64,000 bases of DNA from Trebonia sp963737285 (GTDB taxonomy: Bacteria; Actinomycetota; Actinomycetes; Streptosporangiales; Streptosporangiaceae): the NCBI GenBank assembly GCA_963737285.1, contig CAVTRT010000003.1:4092001-4156000 (forward strand), given 5' to 3'. Both the position numbers and the translations under genes were made by a program. The notes under the pieces are model-generated. The model was not told the DNA's origin. It saw only the letters and a list, made by a program, of their open reading frames with translations, and made no database searches. Positions 51,108 to 60,821 of the stretch are shown here, piece by piece. Numbering within the stretch: position 1 is the first letter of the stretch; each line of letters opens with the position of its first letter.

Positions 51108-51183
51108 TATGTCAGAAAATGTACCCCAATATGTCCGTTATGCCATAGTCTGTCACCTTAATCTGGGTGCACTTTCTGACATA
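51108..51183. repeat. 19-bp inverted repeat pair
   Basis: TATGTCAGAAAATGTACCC (51108-51126) and GGGTGCACTTTCTGACATA (51165-51183) are inverted repeats matching at 17 of 19 positions with a 38-bp spacer. The spacer and right flank also contain the related ATATGTCCGTTATGCCATA and ATATGTCGGCCTGTGCCATA. It may be a miniature element or a regulator site cluster for the SDR gene. Confidence 0.55.
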
Positions 51184-51215
51184 TGTCGGCCTGTGCCATA
51201 AGTCGGGCGGGCGCG

Positions 51216-51312
51216 CGGCGGCGAGGGGCGGCGGCTCCCACGCGGACGCGCGGCGGCGAGGGGCGGCGGCTCCCACGCGCTAACGGCGGCGAGGGGCGGC
51301 GGCTCCCACGCG
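51216..51312. repeat. Three copies of a 29-bp repeat
   Basis: The unit CGGCGGCGAGGGGCGGCGGC followed by TCCCACGCG starts at 51216, 51251 and 51284 (spacings 35 and 33). The spacers are only 4-6 bp, so this is not a CRISPR array. Confidence 0.75.
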
Positions 51313-51398
51313 CTGGCCGCCGTCCCGCCCGTGCCGCGACTCCCCGCATCCCCGGGCACAATGGAGTCTCGCTATCTACTCAGGAGCAGCTGCATCAG

Positions 51399-52212
51399 AT
51401 GGACATGACCGGCGGTACTGGACGGCTGCAGGGCAAGCAGGTGCTGGTCACCGGGGGCACGACCGGCGTCGGCTTCGCCATTGCCGAGAGATTCCTGCGG
51501 GAGGGCGCGAGGGTGGTGGTGACCGGGCGGAATCAGGAGCTGGGCTTGCGCGCGCAGGCAGCGCTCCGCGCTGTCGGCCAGGCCTGGTTCCTGGCCGCTG
51601 ACGCTGGCGATCCCGCTGCCGTGGCGCGCTCGGCGGAGCTGGCCGTCGAGCACCTCGGAGCCCCTTGACGTCCTGGTCAACAACGCCGGGATCGGGGTTG
51701 AGGCAAGCCTGCTGCGAACGCCCCTGGCGGACTACGACCGGCTGATGGACGTGAACGTGCGGGGCTACTTTCTCTACGCGCGGGCCGCCTATCCGTACCT
51801 TGCTCGCCGCCACGGTTGCATGATCCACATCGCATCCGACGCGGGCATCTGGGGCGAGCAGTCCATCGGGCTGTACTCGGTCTCGAAGGCGGCCGTGGTG
51901 ATGCTGGGGAAGATGCTGGCGCTGGAGGGAGGCCCTGACGGCGTGCGCTCGAATGTGCTCTGCCCAGGAGACACCTGGCCTGGGATGCGGCACATGGCCC
52001 CGCCCGGGGAAGAGGGCCGCCCCGAGATCGGCGACTGGCCGATACCGCCGATCGGCCGGATCGGCGAGGCCCGCGACGTTGCCGCCGCGGCGGTCTTCTA
52101 CGCAAGCGACGAGGCTGAATTCATCACCGGTACGACGCTGCTGGTCGATGGCGGCATGACGGCCGGCTATCACCAGCGCGAGCAGAGCCCATCAGCCGAT
52201 CCCGCGTCATGA
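51399..52212 (+). pseudogene. Short-chain dehydrogenase/reductase, frameshifted
   Basis: An SDR of about 270 residues. The first frame gives GRLQGKQVLVTGGTTGVGFA (cofactor TGxxxGxG) to LAVEHLG; the second continues LDVLVNNAGIGVEASLLRTP with NNAG, IHIASDAG (catalytic Ser), YSVSKAAVVML (YxxxK) and the tail FITGTTLLVDGGM. Removing one A at 51659 (CTCGGAGCCCC to CTCGGGCCCC) joins them as LGPLDVLVNNAG. The function of this classical SDR is unknown. A sequencing indel is possible. Confidence 0.8.
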
Positions 52213-52325
52213 CCCACAGCACCGCGCAAGCGGCCCTGGATCGCGGCAGCCGCGTGGTCAATACTTGATCAGGTAAAGCCGAATATCGGCTGAGTGCCGG
52301 GTTGTCGTCGCAAGCGGAGGCACCG

Positions 52326-53941
52326 ATGTCCAGACGGAGCATTCGAGTCGCTGCGGTACTCACCTCGGTGGTGACGACCCTCGGGGTCGCGGGGATGATC
52401 GCGCCGTCCGCCCTGGCGGGCGGGCAGGGGTCGCCCTCGCCGGCCAAGGGGTCTGCCGGGACGTCAGGCGTCGTGGCGACAGGGCATGAGGCCGCCCCGG
52501 CGCTGAGTGGCTCAGCGGTCGCGACCGGGTGCGTGCCGGTGTCATATGGCGCCAACTTCTACGCGCCGGATGCCCCGGACGGGGGCAAGGCCGTGGCCCT
52601 GACCTTCGACGACGGCCCCGGTGCCGCCAGCACCCAGGATGTCATCAACGTGCTGCGCAAGTACGAGGTGCCCGCGACGTTCTTCAACATCGGGGTGAAC
52701 GTGGCGACCTACCCGTCGCTGGTCCGCGAGGAGGCCACCCTCGGCTTCCTGGTCGGAAACCACACGTGGAGCCACCCGGACCTGGAGACGCTGTCCGCCT
52801 CCGGGCAGGCGAGCGAGATCGACGAGGCGACCGCCGAACAGGAGGACCTGATCGGATGGGGGCCGTGCGTGTTCCGCCCTCCGTACGGGGACTATGACTC
52901 CGCCACGTTGTCGCTGCTGCAGCAGCGTCACATCGCGCTGTGGACGTGGTCGGTCGACACCGAGGACTGGGAGGCCGACGGCTCGTCCTCCTCTTACTGG
53001 GTGGACCGGATCATCTCGCTGGCCGAGTCCGAGGGCAGCGCGCTGGACCACCCGGTCATCTTGATGCACAACGCGCCGTCCGGCGATCCGGCGACGGTCG
53101 CGGCCCTGCCGACGATCATCACGTACTTCCGCGACCACGGGTACACGTTCGTCAACCTGGAGGGCGACACCGGAACCGGCTACCAGGTGATGTCGGCGGG
53201 CGGCGCAGTGAAGGCCTTCGACGCCAAGGCCTACGGGACCGCGGAGGGCAAGCTCGCGAAGGCAGCGACGGCGACTGGCCTGGCATCCGATCTCGACACC
53301 GGCGGCTACTGGCTGCTGGCCAGCAACGGGGCGGTGCAGGCCTACCACGCGCCGTCGCTCGGGTCGGCGGCCGGGAAGCTCCCCAAGGGGGTCACGGCGA
53401 CGGGCATCGCCGCCGACCGGGGCGGCTACCTGGTGGTTGCGTCCAACGGAGGGGTGTACTCGTTCGGAACGACATTTCATGGCTCGGCTCGCGGGAAGCT
53501 GCCTGCCGGGGTGCGGGCAGTCGGCATCGCCGCCGACGGCGTCACCGGCGGGTACTGGATCACGGCGTCCGACGGGGGCGTGTACTCGTTCGGCGCGCCC
53601 TTCTACGGGTCGCTGAACCGCAAGCTGCACGCGGGCGAGACCGCGACGTCCATCGCGGCCACCGCGCAGGGCGGCTACCTCATCCTCACCTCGGCGGGCC
53701 GGGTTGGCACCTTCCACGGAAGGTACTACGGTGCAGCCCCGCCCCGAAGCTGCCCGCCAAGGTCACCGCCGTCGCCATCACGATCGCCCCAGCGACTGGC
53801 GGGTACTGGGTCCTGGAGTCAAATGGCACGGTGGCCGCCTTCGGCGCCCCCGGACGGGGATCACTAAAGGTCACCGCGGGACACCGGGTGGCCGCCATCG
53901 CCGGCGTCTTAGCGCGGACCCCTTCACGCAGGAATCCATAG
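52326..53941 (+). pseudogene. Secreted polysaccharide deacetylase with repeat tail, frameshifted
   Basis: An exported NodB-type deacetylase of about 536 residues. Start ATG 52326 follows GGAGG; the signal peptide ends near PSALAGG. The NodB domain shows ALTFDDGPG (catalytic and metal Asp), GNHTWSHPDL (metal His) and CVFRPPYGDYD, with HPVILMHNAPSG at the end. The C-terminal 250 residues are repeats of GGYWLLASNGAVQ...LGSAAGKLP type that occur on many actinomycete surface proteins. A 5-bp duplication (CCCCG twice, 53737-53746) shifts the frame; removing it restores YGAAPKLPAKVTAV. Only the last repeats are affected. Confidence 0.8.
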
Positions 53942-54106
53942 CAGCGCCTGCGCGACGATTACCTGCTCGCCGTTGAACGTCAGCGCGGGCCCCGCGTGCA
54001 AGCGGTACCCGAGCGCGATCGCCTCGCTGACCCGGCGGCAGAAAGCCGCGTCATCGGGGCCGGTAAGGACTCGGTACACAGGCAGGCCATCCGGCGGCGC
54101 ACTCAT
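53924..54106 (-). CDS. DUF1737 protein
   Basis: A 60-residue protein (YRVLTGPDDAAFCRRVSEAI, ALGYRLHAGPALTFNGEQVI, VAQALL) that matches the DUF1737 pattern almost completely. Such proteins are small, basic to neutral and of unknown role. It is convergent with the deacetylase gene with an 18-bp overlap and lies after the histidine kinase gene. Confidence 0.85.
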   Translation of the reverse strand: MSAPPDGLPVYRVLTGPDDAAFCRRVSEAIALGYRLHAGPALTFNGEQVIVAQALLWIPA

Positions 54107-54148
54107 GGGAACAGCATCTCAGACCGTCTCCACTTCCATGTGGGCTAG

Positions 54149-55627
54149 TTAAGGGAGCTGGCCTTGCGGTCCGGTTGCGGTGCCCTGACAGGTCCCTGCC
54201 TGCGGCAGGCGCAGGTGGAAGGCCGCGCCGTGGCCGGGCGCGGTATCGACCGTGACCTCCCCGCCGTGGGCCGCGGCCAGCGACGCCGCGATGGCCAGCC
54301 CGAGCCCGGTGCCGCCGCTCGCACGGGTCCTGGCGCCGTCGGTGCGGTAGAACCGCTCGAACACGCGCGATGCCTGCTCGGCTGTCATGCCGGGACCATG
54401 GTCGGCGACGGTGAGCTCCGCGTAGCTGGTGCCGCCGACCACGGTCACCGTGACCGGCGATCCGGGCGGGGTGTGCTGGATTGCGTTGCCGATCAGGTTG
54501 TCGATGACCTGCCGCAGCCGTTCCTCGTCGCCGTCGACGATCACCGGCTCGACGGCCTCCAGCGTGACCGGCCGCCCCGGAGCCACGATGCGGGCCCGCT
54601 GGACGGCCTCGGCCGCGAGGCTGGCCAGGTCCACGGGCCGCCGGTCCAGCGGGCGGCCGGCATCGAACCTGGCCAGCAGCAGCAGGTCGTTCACCAGCCG
54701 GCCCATCCGGTCGGCCTCGCGGTCGATCAGGCCCATCAGCCGCAGCAGTTCCTCCCGGCTGGCCGCGTCACCCTGCTGCAGGCCGTACTCGGCCAGCCCG
54801 CGCACCGAGGTCAGCGGGGTGCGCAGCTCATGGCTGGCATCGGCGGTGAACCGCCGCATCCGCTCCTGCGATCGCAGGGCGCGACCCTCACCGTCCGCTC
54901 GCGCCAGGTACGCGGCCTCGATGCTGGCCAGCATCACGTCCAGGGCCTCGGCCAGCCGCCCGACCTCGGTGTTCCCGGCCGGATGGTCGATGCGCCGGGA
55001 CAGGTCACCGCGCGCGATCGCCGCAGCCGTCGCCTCGATCCGCGCCAGCGGCGCCAGGCTGGCCCGCACCAGCGGCAGGCCGATGCCGGCCAGCAGGACG
55101 ACGGCGACGGCCCCGGCCAGCGCGTCAGCCAGCTCTAGGTGGGTGACCGCGGCGTCGAGATCACCGAGACCGTAGGCAGTGACCAGGTGACTCCCGCCGG
55201 ACTCCGGCTGCACCAGGACGCGCCAGGAGCCCCCTGCCGTGCCGGCGGCCCCAGCGGTGAACGGTGTCCCGGTGTCGCTGAGCTGCGCCGCGGACAGCCG
55301 CAATCCGTCGGCCGAGCCCAGCGGCCCGCCCGCTACCCGGACCTGCCCGTCGGCGCCGATCACCTCGATCAGGTACTGCGTAGGCAGTGCCTGAGAACGG
55401 CTGCCGCCAACTGGCTGGAGGTGCTGCCGCTCCACGATCTGGCTCGCGATCTTCGCGAAGTCCCGAAGCTGGTAGTCCGATCGGGAAAGCAGGTAACTGT
55501 GCAGCAGCGTGGTGCCCAAAAACGCGGTCACCAGGGAGGTCAGGACGACTAGCAGCGCGGCCGCCGCCATTACCCGAGTGCGCAGCGAAGCGCCCCGCAC
55601 GCCCGCTCGCCGCCGGGCCGAGCTCAC
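54149..55627 (-). CDS. Sensor histidine kinase
   Basis: A 492-residue HAMP-type kinase. Two membrane segments (VMAAAALLVVLTSLVTAFLG near the N-terminus and LAGAVAVVLLAGIGLPLV) flank an extracellular sensor of about 120 residues. The HAMP linker leads to the H-box ADASHELRTPLTSV near residue 265, N-box VIDNLIGNAIQHTPPG, and G-boxes DHGPGMT and GGTGLGLAIA. The GTG 55627 start lies 10 bp after the response-regulator stop. The signal is unknown. Its domain order is that of PhoR/MprB-like kinases. Confidence 0.9.
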   Translation of the reverse strand: MSSARRRAGVRGASLRTRVMAAAALLVVLTSLVTAFLGTTLLHSYLLSRSDYQLRDFAKIASQIVERQHLQPVGGSRSQALPTQYLIEVIGADGQVRVAGGPLGSADGLRLSAAQLSDTGTPFTAGAAGTAGGSWRVLVQPESGGSHLVTAYGLGDLDAAVTHLELADALAGAVAVVLLAGIGLPLVRASLAPLARIEATAAAIARGDLSRRIDHPAGNTEVGRLAEALDVMLASIEAAYLARADGEGRALRSQERMRRFTADASHELRTPLTSVRGLAEYGLQQGDAASREELLRLMGLIDREADRMGRLVNDLLLLARFDAGRPLDRRPVDLASLAAEAVQRARIVAPGRPVTLEAVEPVIVDGDEERLRQVIDNLIGNAIQHTPPGSPVTVTVVGGTSYAELTVADHGPGMTAEQASRVFERFYRTDGARTRASGGTGLGLAIAASLAAAHGGEVTVDTAPGHGAAFHLRLPQAGTCQGTATGPQGQLP

Positions 55628-55637
55628 GGCCTCGTCC

Positions 55638-56336
55638 TCACGGGGGCGGGATCCGCAGCACGTAGCCGAAGCCGCGAACCGTATGGATCAGCCTCGGCTG
55701 CCCCTGGTCGACCTTACGCCGCAGGTAGCTGAGGCACGGCTCGACCACGCTGCCGTCGCGGGCCGGATCGTAGTCCCAGACCTGGTCCAGTATCTGGCCC
55801 TTGCTGACCACCCGCCCGGCGTTCACCATCAGGAACCGCAGCAGCCGGTACTCGGTCGGCGTCAGCGCGACCAGGGCGCCGGCCCGCCTGACCTCGTGCG
55901 CGTCCTCGTCGATTTCGAGGTCGGCGACGCGCAGGCGCGATCCGGGAGCATCCGGCCGGGTGCGCTTCAGCACCGCCCGGATGCGGCCGAGCAGCTCGTC
56001 CAGGCTGAACGGCTTGGTGACGTAGTCGTCCGCGCCCACGGCGAAGCCCGTGACGCGGTCGGGCACCTCGTCCCGGGCGGTCAGGAAGATCACCGGGACC
56101 TCAGCGCCCCCCGAGCGTATCCGGCGCAGCACCTCGAACCCGTCGCCGTCCGGCATCATCACGTCCAGCAGGATCAGGTCCGGCCGGCCCGACGCGGCGG
56201 CACGCACCGCCTGGGTGCCGCTCGACGCCGTCATCACCTCAAACCCCGCCATGCGCAGCGATCCCGACAGCAGCTCCAGGATCGTCGCTTCGTCATCCAC
56301 CACCAGCAACCGCGCCGGCATCGCTGCAGTCTTCAT
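55638..56336 (-). CDS. OmpR/PhoB-family response regulator
   Basis: A 232-residue regulator, partner of the adjacent kinase. The receiver has VDDE at residues 13-16, phospho-acceptor Asp58 in LILLDVMMPDGDG and KPFSLDELL. The winged helix has LTPTEYRLLRFLMVNAGRVV and SVVEPCLSYLRRKVDQ with the closing RGFGYVLR. It is transcribed before the kinase with a 10-bp gap. Start ATG 56336 or ATG 56321. Confidence 0.9.
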   Translation of the reverse strand: MKTAAMPARLLVVDDEATILELLSGSLRMAGFEVMTASSGTQAVRAAASGRPDLILLDVMMPDGDGFEVLRRIRSGGAEVPVIFLTARDEVPDRVTGFAVGADDYVTKPFSLDELLGRIRAVLKRTRPDAPGSRLRVADLEIDEDAHEVRRAGALVALTPTEYRLLRFLMVNAGRVVSKGQILDQVWDYDPARDGSVVEPCLSYLRRKVDQGQPRLIHTVRGFGYVLRIPPP

Positions 56337-56438
56337 AGCCCAAGGATGCGGATGAAACCTGGCCAGTCGCTGACCGCAGGCCGGAAGTCCGCTCCAGGAT
56401 CGGTCATGTTCCGCTCGGTGATCACCAGACTCGCGTGA

Positions 56439-57630
56439 TCACCGAGCGCCGGGAGCCAGCTCATCGTGGCGCCGTCCCAGCATTGCTGAGGAAACGCGAA
56501 GCGGGCCTGCCGCCTCGAAGAGCAGGATCGCGACGTCGTCGTCGAGCCTGCGCCCCGTGTGGGCGATGAGCCGCTCTAGCAGCTCGTCCGCGGCCACGTT
56601 CAGGTCGGTGCGGCCGAGCGTGTCGAGGCAGTCCTCCAGCCGGAAGAACCGGCCGGCCCGGTCGCGGGCCTCGAGCAGGCCGTCGGTGTAGAAGACCAGC
56701 CGGTCCCCCGCGCCTACGGAGAACGTGAAGGCCCTCAAGTCGGGGTGCAGTCCCAGCGGCGTCGCGTACGCGGCCGGGCCAGGGCCTGCAGGCTGCCATC
56801 CGCCGTCAGCCGCAGGGGCGGCGGGTGCCCGCAAGTGACGAGCTCAAGCCAGCCGCGCGGATCGAACTCGGCGAACACGGCGGTCACGAAGTCCTCGTCC
56901 CCGGCGGCACGGGTCACCGACCGGTCGACGACCCGGGCGATCTCAGGCAGCGACAGTCCTGGCTGCGCGCAGGCGTCCCGGAAGCTGGTCATCGCGACGC
57001 TAGCAAGGCGTACCGCCGGCAGTCCCTTCCCGCGCGTGTCCCCGATCAGCCAGCGCGGGTGGTCTCCCTCGGAGACGACCTCCAGCACGTCCCCGCCCAC
57101 TCGCGCCTCTGCCGCGGCCGAGACGTAGCGCGAGGCCAGCCGTCCCGCCGCGACGGTCGCCGGGACCTCGCGCAGCAGAGCGCTCTGCGCCACCCGGGCC
57201 ACGGCACGGACCTGGCTGAGCCGCCGCTGCGCCACGGTGCGCAGCGCGGAGTTGGCGACCGCGAACGCGGCCAGCAGCACGAGCACGCCCAGGTGCGACG
57301 CCATGATGCCCGGCTGGGCCGACTGGTCCAGGATCAGCCCGAGGCCCAGCAGCACCACCCAGCCCGCCAGCACGGCAGTGATCAGCGGGCGCAGCACCAG
57401 GGAGGCCAGCAGCGGGCCGACCGCCAGCCACTGGATCGTGAGGGGCCCCTGCCCGTGCGGTACTCCGCCAGGGCCACCGCCGTAATGGCCAGGCCGAGCA
57501 GCACGGCGAACAGCCGCTTAACCAGCAGCCTGGCAGATCGGGAAGGCCCCGACGCATGCAGGGGAATGCCGCGTCCAGGACGCAGCAAGGACAGCCACAT
57601 GTCCCGCCATCCCTCCGTCTTCACACTCAC
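56439..57630 (-). pseudogene. Membrane SpoIIE/PP2C phosphatase with two frameshifts
   Basis: If repaired, this gives a membrane-anchored PP2C-type phosphatase of about 395 residues. From GTG 57630 it encodes SVKTEGWRDMWLSLLRPGRG and RLFAVLLGLAITAVALAEY; a lost C in the run near 57442-57445 shifts the frame to LTIQWLAVGPLLASLVLRPL and GDVLEVVSEGDHPRWLIGDT (PP2C metal Asp). A second loss near 56771 shifts to AYATPLGLHPDLRAFTFSVG then RLVFYTDGLLEARD and DDDVAILLFEA. It would dephosphorylate an anti-anti-sigma factor. Both breaks are single-base deletions. Confidence 0.75.
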
Positions 57631-57744
57631 CAGGCCACCCTCCCATCCTCGGCCCTGCCCCGTACTCAGCAGCAATACTGCACGACAGGCCTTAGCACAT
57701 GCTGAGCACAAGCACTGGGCCAGCTTCAGGACACCTGAGGCCAC

Positions 57745-58027
57745 GCACTCAGAACACAGCGGCGGCTACCCGGCGCCGATGACCTTGAAAGTCCCTGGTC
57801 ATGGCCGGTTGCGCGGTTCCGAGGCCGAAAAGATGCTGAGGGTTAGCTGGCAGTCGGCGAGCTTGGCTGGCGGCAGCCAACTTCGCGAGATAGCCTCGGT
57901 TACTGGCACACGTGATTGAACCCCTCTGTCCAGAGCCGGGCGAGCACGGCGCTCCCGGGGGGACCCGAGAGCCTGCGGGTTCCGTGATGTTCAGGCGAGT
58001 AATGCTAGTTAATCCTGGAGGAACTTC
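57745..58027. other. Upstream region of the GtrA gene
   Basis: No gene is seen between the phosphatase and the GtrA gene. A long minus-strand frame through this region is an artefact of GC composition. GGAGGAAC at 58017-58024 is the ribosome site of the next gene. Confidence 0.4.
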
Positions 58028-58642
58028 GTGGCGCTGACCCAGAGCCGGCTTGTGGCGGGCGTGTGGAGCCGGCTGCGCAGTAAGGTCAACGCGCGCTTCA
58101 TCCGGTTCATGGGCGTGTCGGCGGTGGCGCTGGCTACCAGCCTTATCGTGCTGGGGGTATGCGACGGCCTGCTGCACTGGACGTCGGTGCCCGCGGCCTT
58201 GCTGAGCCAGGTGGGCGGGGCGCTGGTCAGCTACGTGCTGAGCCGGTGGGCCTGGGAGCGCAGGGGCAGGCCGGACCTGCTGCGCGAGACCATCCCGTTC
58301 TGGCTCGTCTTCGGCGTGGCAACTGTCATCTCCACGCTCGCCACGAAGCTCGGCTACCGGATGGCCGCGTGGATGCACCTGCACGGCTTCGAGCACGTGC
58401 TGGTCGTCGAGGTCGTCTACCTCGCGGCCAACGTCGTCACGTTCCTGATGCGGTTCGTGATCTTCCACTACGTGCTGTTCGCCGATCGCAGGACGGACGC
58501 CAGGGCCACCGGGGCCGCTGCCACCGGGGCCGCTGCCACCGGGGCTGACATCCCGGCGGCTGGCACGCCCTCGCAGCGCCGCGCCGAGGCGCTGGAGACC
58601 CCCGCAGCGGACGTCACGGTGATGGCCTCCTCCGCCAAGTGA
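58028..58642 (+). CDS. GtrA-family membrane protein
   Basis: A 204-residue protein with four membrane segments of the GtrA domain (RFIRFMGVSAVALATSLIVL, LLSQVGGALVSYVLSRWAWE, FWLVFGVATVISTLATKLG, VYLAANVVTFLMRFVIFHYV). GtrA proteins help move lipid-linked sugars or are required for surface polysaccharide modification. The C-terminus is a 50-residue Ala/Thr-rich tail with a 15-bp DNA repeat (GGGGCCGCTGCCACC). Start GTG 58028 after GGAGG. Confidence 0.82.
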   Translation: MALTQSRLVAGVWSRLRSKVNARFIRFMGVSAVALATSLIVLGVCDGLLHWTSVPAALLSQVGGALVSYVLSRWAWERRGRPDLLRETIPFWLVFGVATVISTLATKLGYRMAAWMHLHGFEHVLVVEVVYLAANVVTFLMRFVIFHYVLFADRRTDARATGAAATGAAATGADIPAAGTPSQRRAEALETPAADVTVMASSAK

Positions 58643-58741
58643 CGCCCGCTGTCGGGCGCGGTCGGGCGCTTCGGCGTTAGGCTGCGGGTACCCTCGGTGG
58701 CCGGAACGCACCCACGGCCATCGAACGAGTAAGGACAGAAG

Positions 58742-59823
58742 ATGACAGGGTCTGTCAGCTCGCACACCTGGATGATGGCGGCTGCCTACCTCGTGGCAGG
58801 AGTCTTCGGCGCCCTCGCGCTTCGGGGCCTGTTCACCCGACTGCACCGCAAGGCGGAGCAGACCCGCTGGCGCGGCGGCGACATCGTGGTGGCGTTCTTG
58901 CGCCTGGTCACTCCCTGGTGCGTCGGAGTCGGCTTCACCTGGGCCGCGGTCCTGGCGTTGCCGCTGCGCAGCGGCTACCGCCACGACCTTGACCACGCGC
59001 TGCTCGCGGTCATCGTGGTGGTCATCTCCCTGGGCAGCGCGAAGGTGGCCGGGGTGGTCGTGCACGCCGGGGCGACGTCTCACGCGGGCACCTCGGGCTC
59101 AGCGACCATCTTCGTGAGCATCACCCGGGTCGTCGTCTGGACAATCGGCGGACTGGTCCTGCTCAACAGCCTTGGCGTGGCCATCACGCCACTGCTCACC
59201 GCCTTGGGCGTTGGCGGCCTGGCGGTTGCCCTCGCCCTGCAGGACACGCTGAGCAACCTGTTCGCTGGCGTCCACATCCTCGCCACACGCAAGATACAGC
59301 CAGGCGACTTCATCCAGCTCGACAACGGGATGCAGGGGTATGTCGAGGACACGAACTGGCGCAACACGATCATCCGCCAGCTCCCGAACAACATCCTCGT
59401 CGTCCCCAATGCCACCGTGGCATCCTCCATCGTCACCAACTACCACCTGCCCGAGCATGAGATGTCCGTGAGCGTCCAGTGCGGCGTCAGCTACGAGAGC
59501 GACCTAGAGCACGTCGAGCAGGTCACCATCGAGGTCGGCCGGGAGGTGATGCAGGAAGTCAAGGGCGCCGTCCCCGACCACGAGCCAACCGTCCGGTACA
59601 ACACGTTCGGCGACTCCAGCATCGACTTCAACGTCGGCCTGCGCGCCACCGACATCAGCGCGCAGGCCCTGATCATCCACGAGTTCATCAAGCGCCTGCA
59701 CTCCCGCTACCAGAAGGAAGGCATCGAGAACTCGTCCCCGTCTCAGTCGATCGTCTCCACGAGCCCGAAGAGCCCGCACCCGCGACCCTGTTACGGGGGG
59801 CGAGCTGCCCCAGCGCGGCCTAG
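58742..59823 (+). CDS. MscS-type mechanosensitive channel, C-terminus possibly frameshifted
   Basis: A small-conductance mechanosensitive channel with about four membrane helices. The pore helix is seen as ALGVGGLAVALALQDTLSNL and the beta domain as ATRKIQPGDFIQLDNGMQGY and NNILVVPNATVASSIVTNYH. The uninterrupted frame runs to 59884, but from about residue 330 it turns into low-complexity Arg/Pro residues and overlaps the opposite gene. A 2-bp duplication (GAGA at 59726-59729) would, if removed, give IELVPVSVDRLHEPEEPAPA and a TAG at 59821-59823 that shares CTAG with the stop of the convergent gene. I use that end. Confidence 0.8.
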
Positions 59824-60488
59824 TAGCCGCCGGCGGCTAGCTCCTCAGCCCAGGCGCCGCAGGGGGTCCCGTAGGTGGCGCTGATGTACTCCAGGCCCCA
59901 CTTGATCTGGGTCGTCGGGTCAGTCAGCCAGTCCGCGCCCACGCTGGCCATCTTGTCGCCGGGGAACGCCTGGGGGATGCCATAGGCGCCGTCCGTTGTG
60001 TTCTGCGCGTCCCAGCGCCAGCCGCTTTCCCGCATCCACAGTTGCTCCAGGCAACTCCACTGCGTCGTCTGGTTGAAGCCGAAGCTCGGCAGCATGTCGT
60101 AGCCGATCTGCTCGGCCGTGCCCGGGTCCGGCGCCGCGACCTGAGCAACACTCGTGTCCGACGACGAGCTGCTCGCCGCCTGTTGTTGCTGCTGCTGCTG
60201 GGCGGCTTCTATGACCGCGTCCGGGTCCACCTTCGCGGGGGCCGCCACCGACGAGAACGTGCCAGCGGCCGCGTCCATCGCGAGCATCTCCTGCCGCTCC
60301 TGCTCCAGCGCGGTCAGCTGCTGGCTGTGAGTCAGGCCGCTCAGGGCCGTCGCCATGCCGACCGCACCACTGCCGTTCGGGTTCATCACGTAGGACATGA
60401 CCGTGACGATGACCACCACGACCGCCGCGATGCCGACCGCCGGGATCATGATCCCGAAGCGCCAGAGCAGGCCCTTCCTTCGCCGCAC
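59820..60488 (-). CDS. Lytic-transglycosylase-like secreted protein
   Basis: About 222 residues. A basic start (MRRRKGLLWRFGIMIPAVG) leads to one membrane segment (IAAVVVVIVTVMSYV), a linker with a poly-Gln stretch (QQQQQQQ) and poly-Ser, then a lysozyme-fold domain: WSCLEQLWMRESGWRWDAQN with the catalytic Glu, GAYGIPQAFPGDKMA and TQIKWGLEYISATYGTP. This matches actinomycete aggregation-promoting/transglycosylase proteins. Upstream, an additional frame (60736-60500, SASLEEATEGATPGGPAALT) looks like an N-terminal cytoplasmic part separated by a frameshift. Function: peptidoglycan cleavage. Confidence 0.72.
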   Translation of the reverse strand: MRRRKGLLWRFGIMIPAVGIAAVVVVIVTVMSYVMNPNGSGAVGMATALSGLTHSQQLTALEQERQEMLAMDAAAGTFSSVAAPAKVDPDAVIEAAQQQQQQQAASSSSSDTSVAQVAAPDPGTAEQIGYDMLPSFGFNQTTQWSCLEQLWMRESGWRWDAQNTTDGAYGIPQAFPGDKMASVGADWLTDPTTQIKWGLEYISATYGTPCGAWAEELAAGGY

Positions 60489-60821
60489 CGAGTCGCGTGA
60501 CCCCCCTCGGCGCGACCCCCTGCCGCGCGGCCCCCTGCCCGAGGGCTCTCTGCCGGAGGCTCCCTGCCGGAGGGCTCCCTGCCGGGAGAGTCCGTGCCAG
60601 AAGAGTCCGTGAGCGCGGCAGGACCGCCCGGGGTGGCTCCTTCGGTGGCCTCCTCAAGCGAGGCGCTCTGGTTTGGAGACACCGCAGCCCCCTTCTTACC
60701 CGCCGCACCCATCCCTGACATCGGACACAATGCCATGACGGCAGCTCACGTGTCCGCAAATTCACAAATAATCCGCTATGAGAACTATCGACCACTCAGG
60801 CGTAGATGCAGGTCCAAGGCC

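Noticed and set aside
51216..51312. Three 29-bp repeats considered as a CRISPR array
   Set aside because: Spacers are only 4-6 bp and no cas genes are present.
57749..59083. A 444-codon minus-strand ORF through the GtrA and MscS genes
   Set aside because: It is antisense to two clearly recognisable membrane-protein genes and reads as His/Arg/Gly-rich sequence without a domain.
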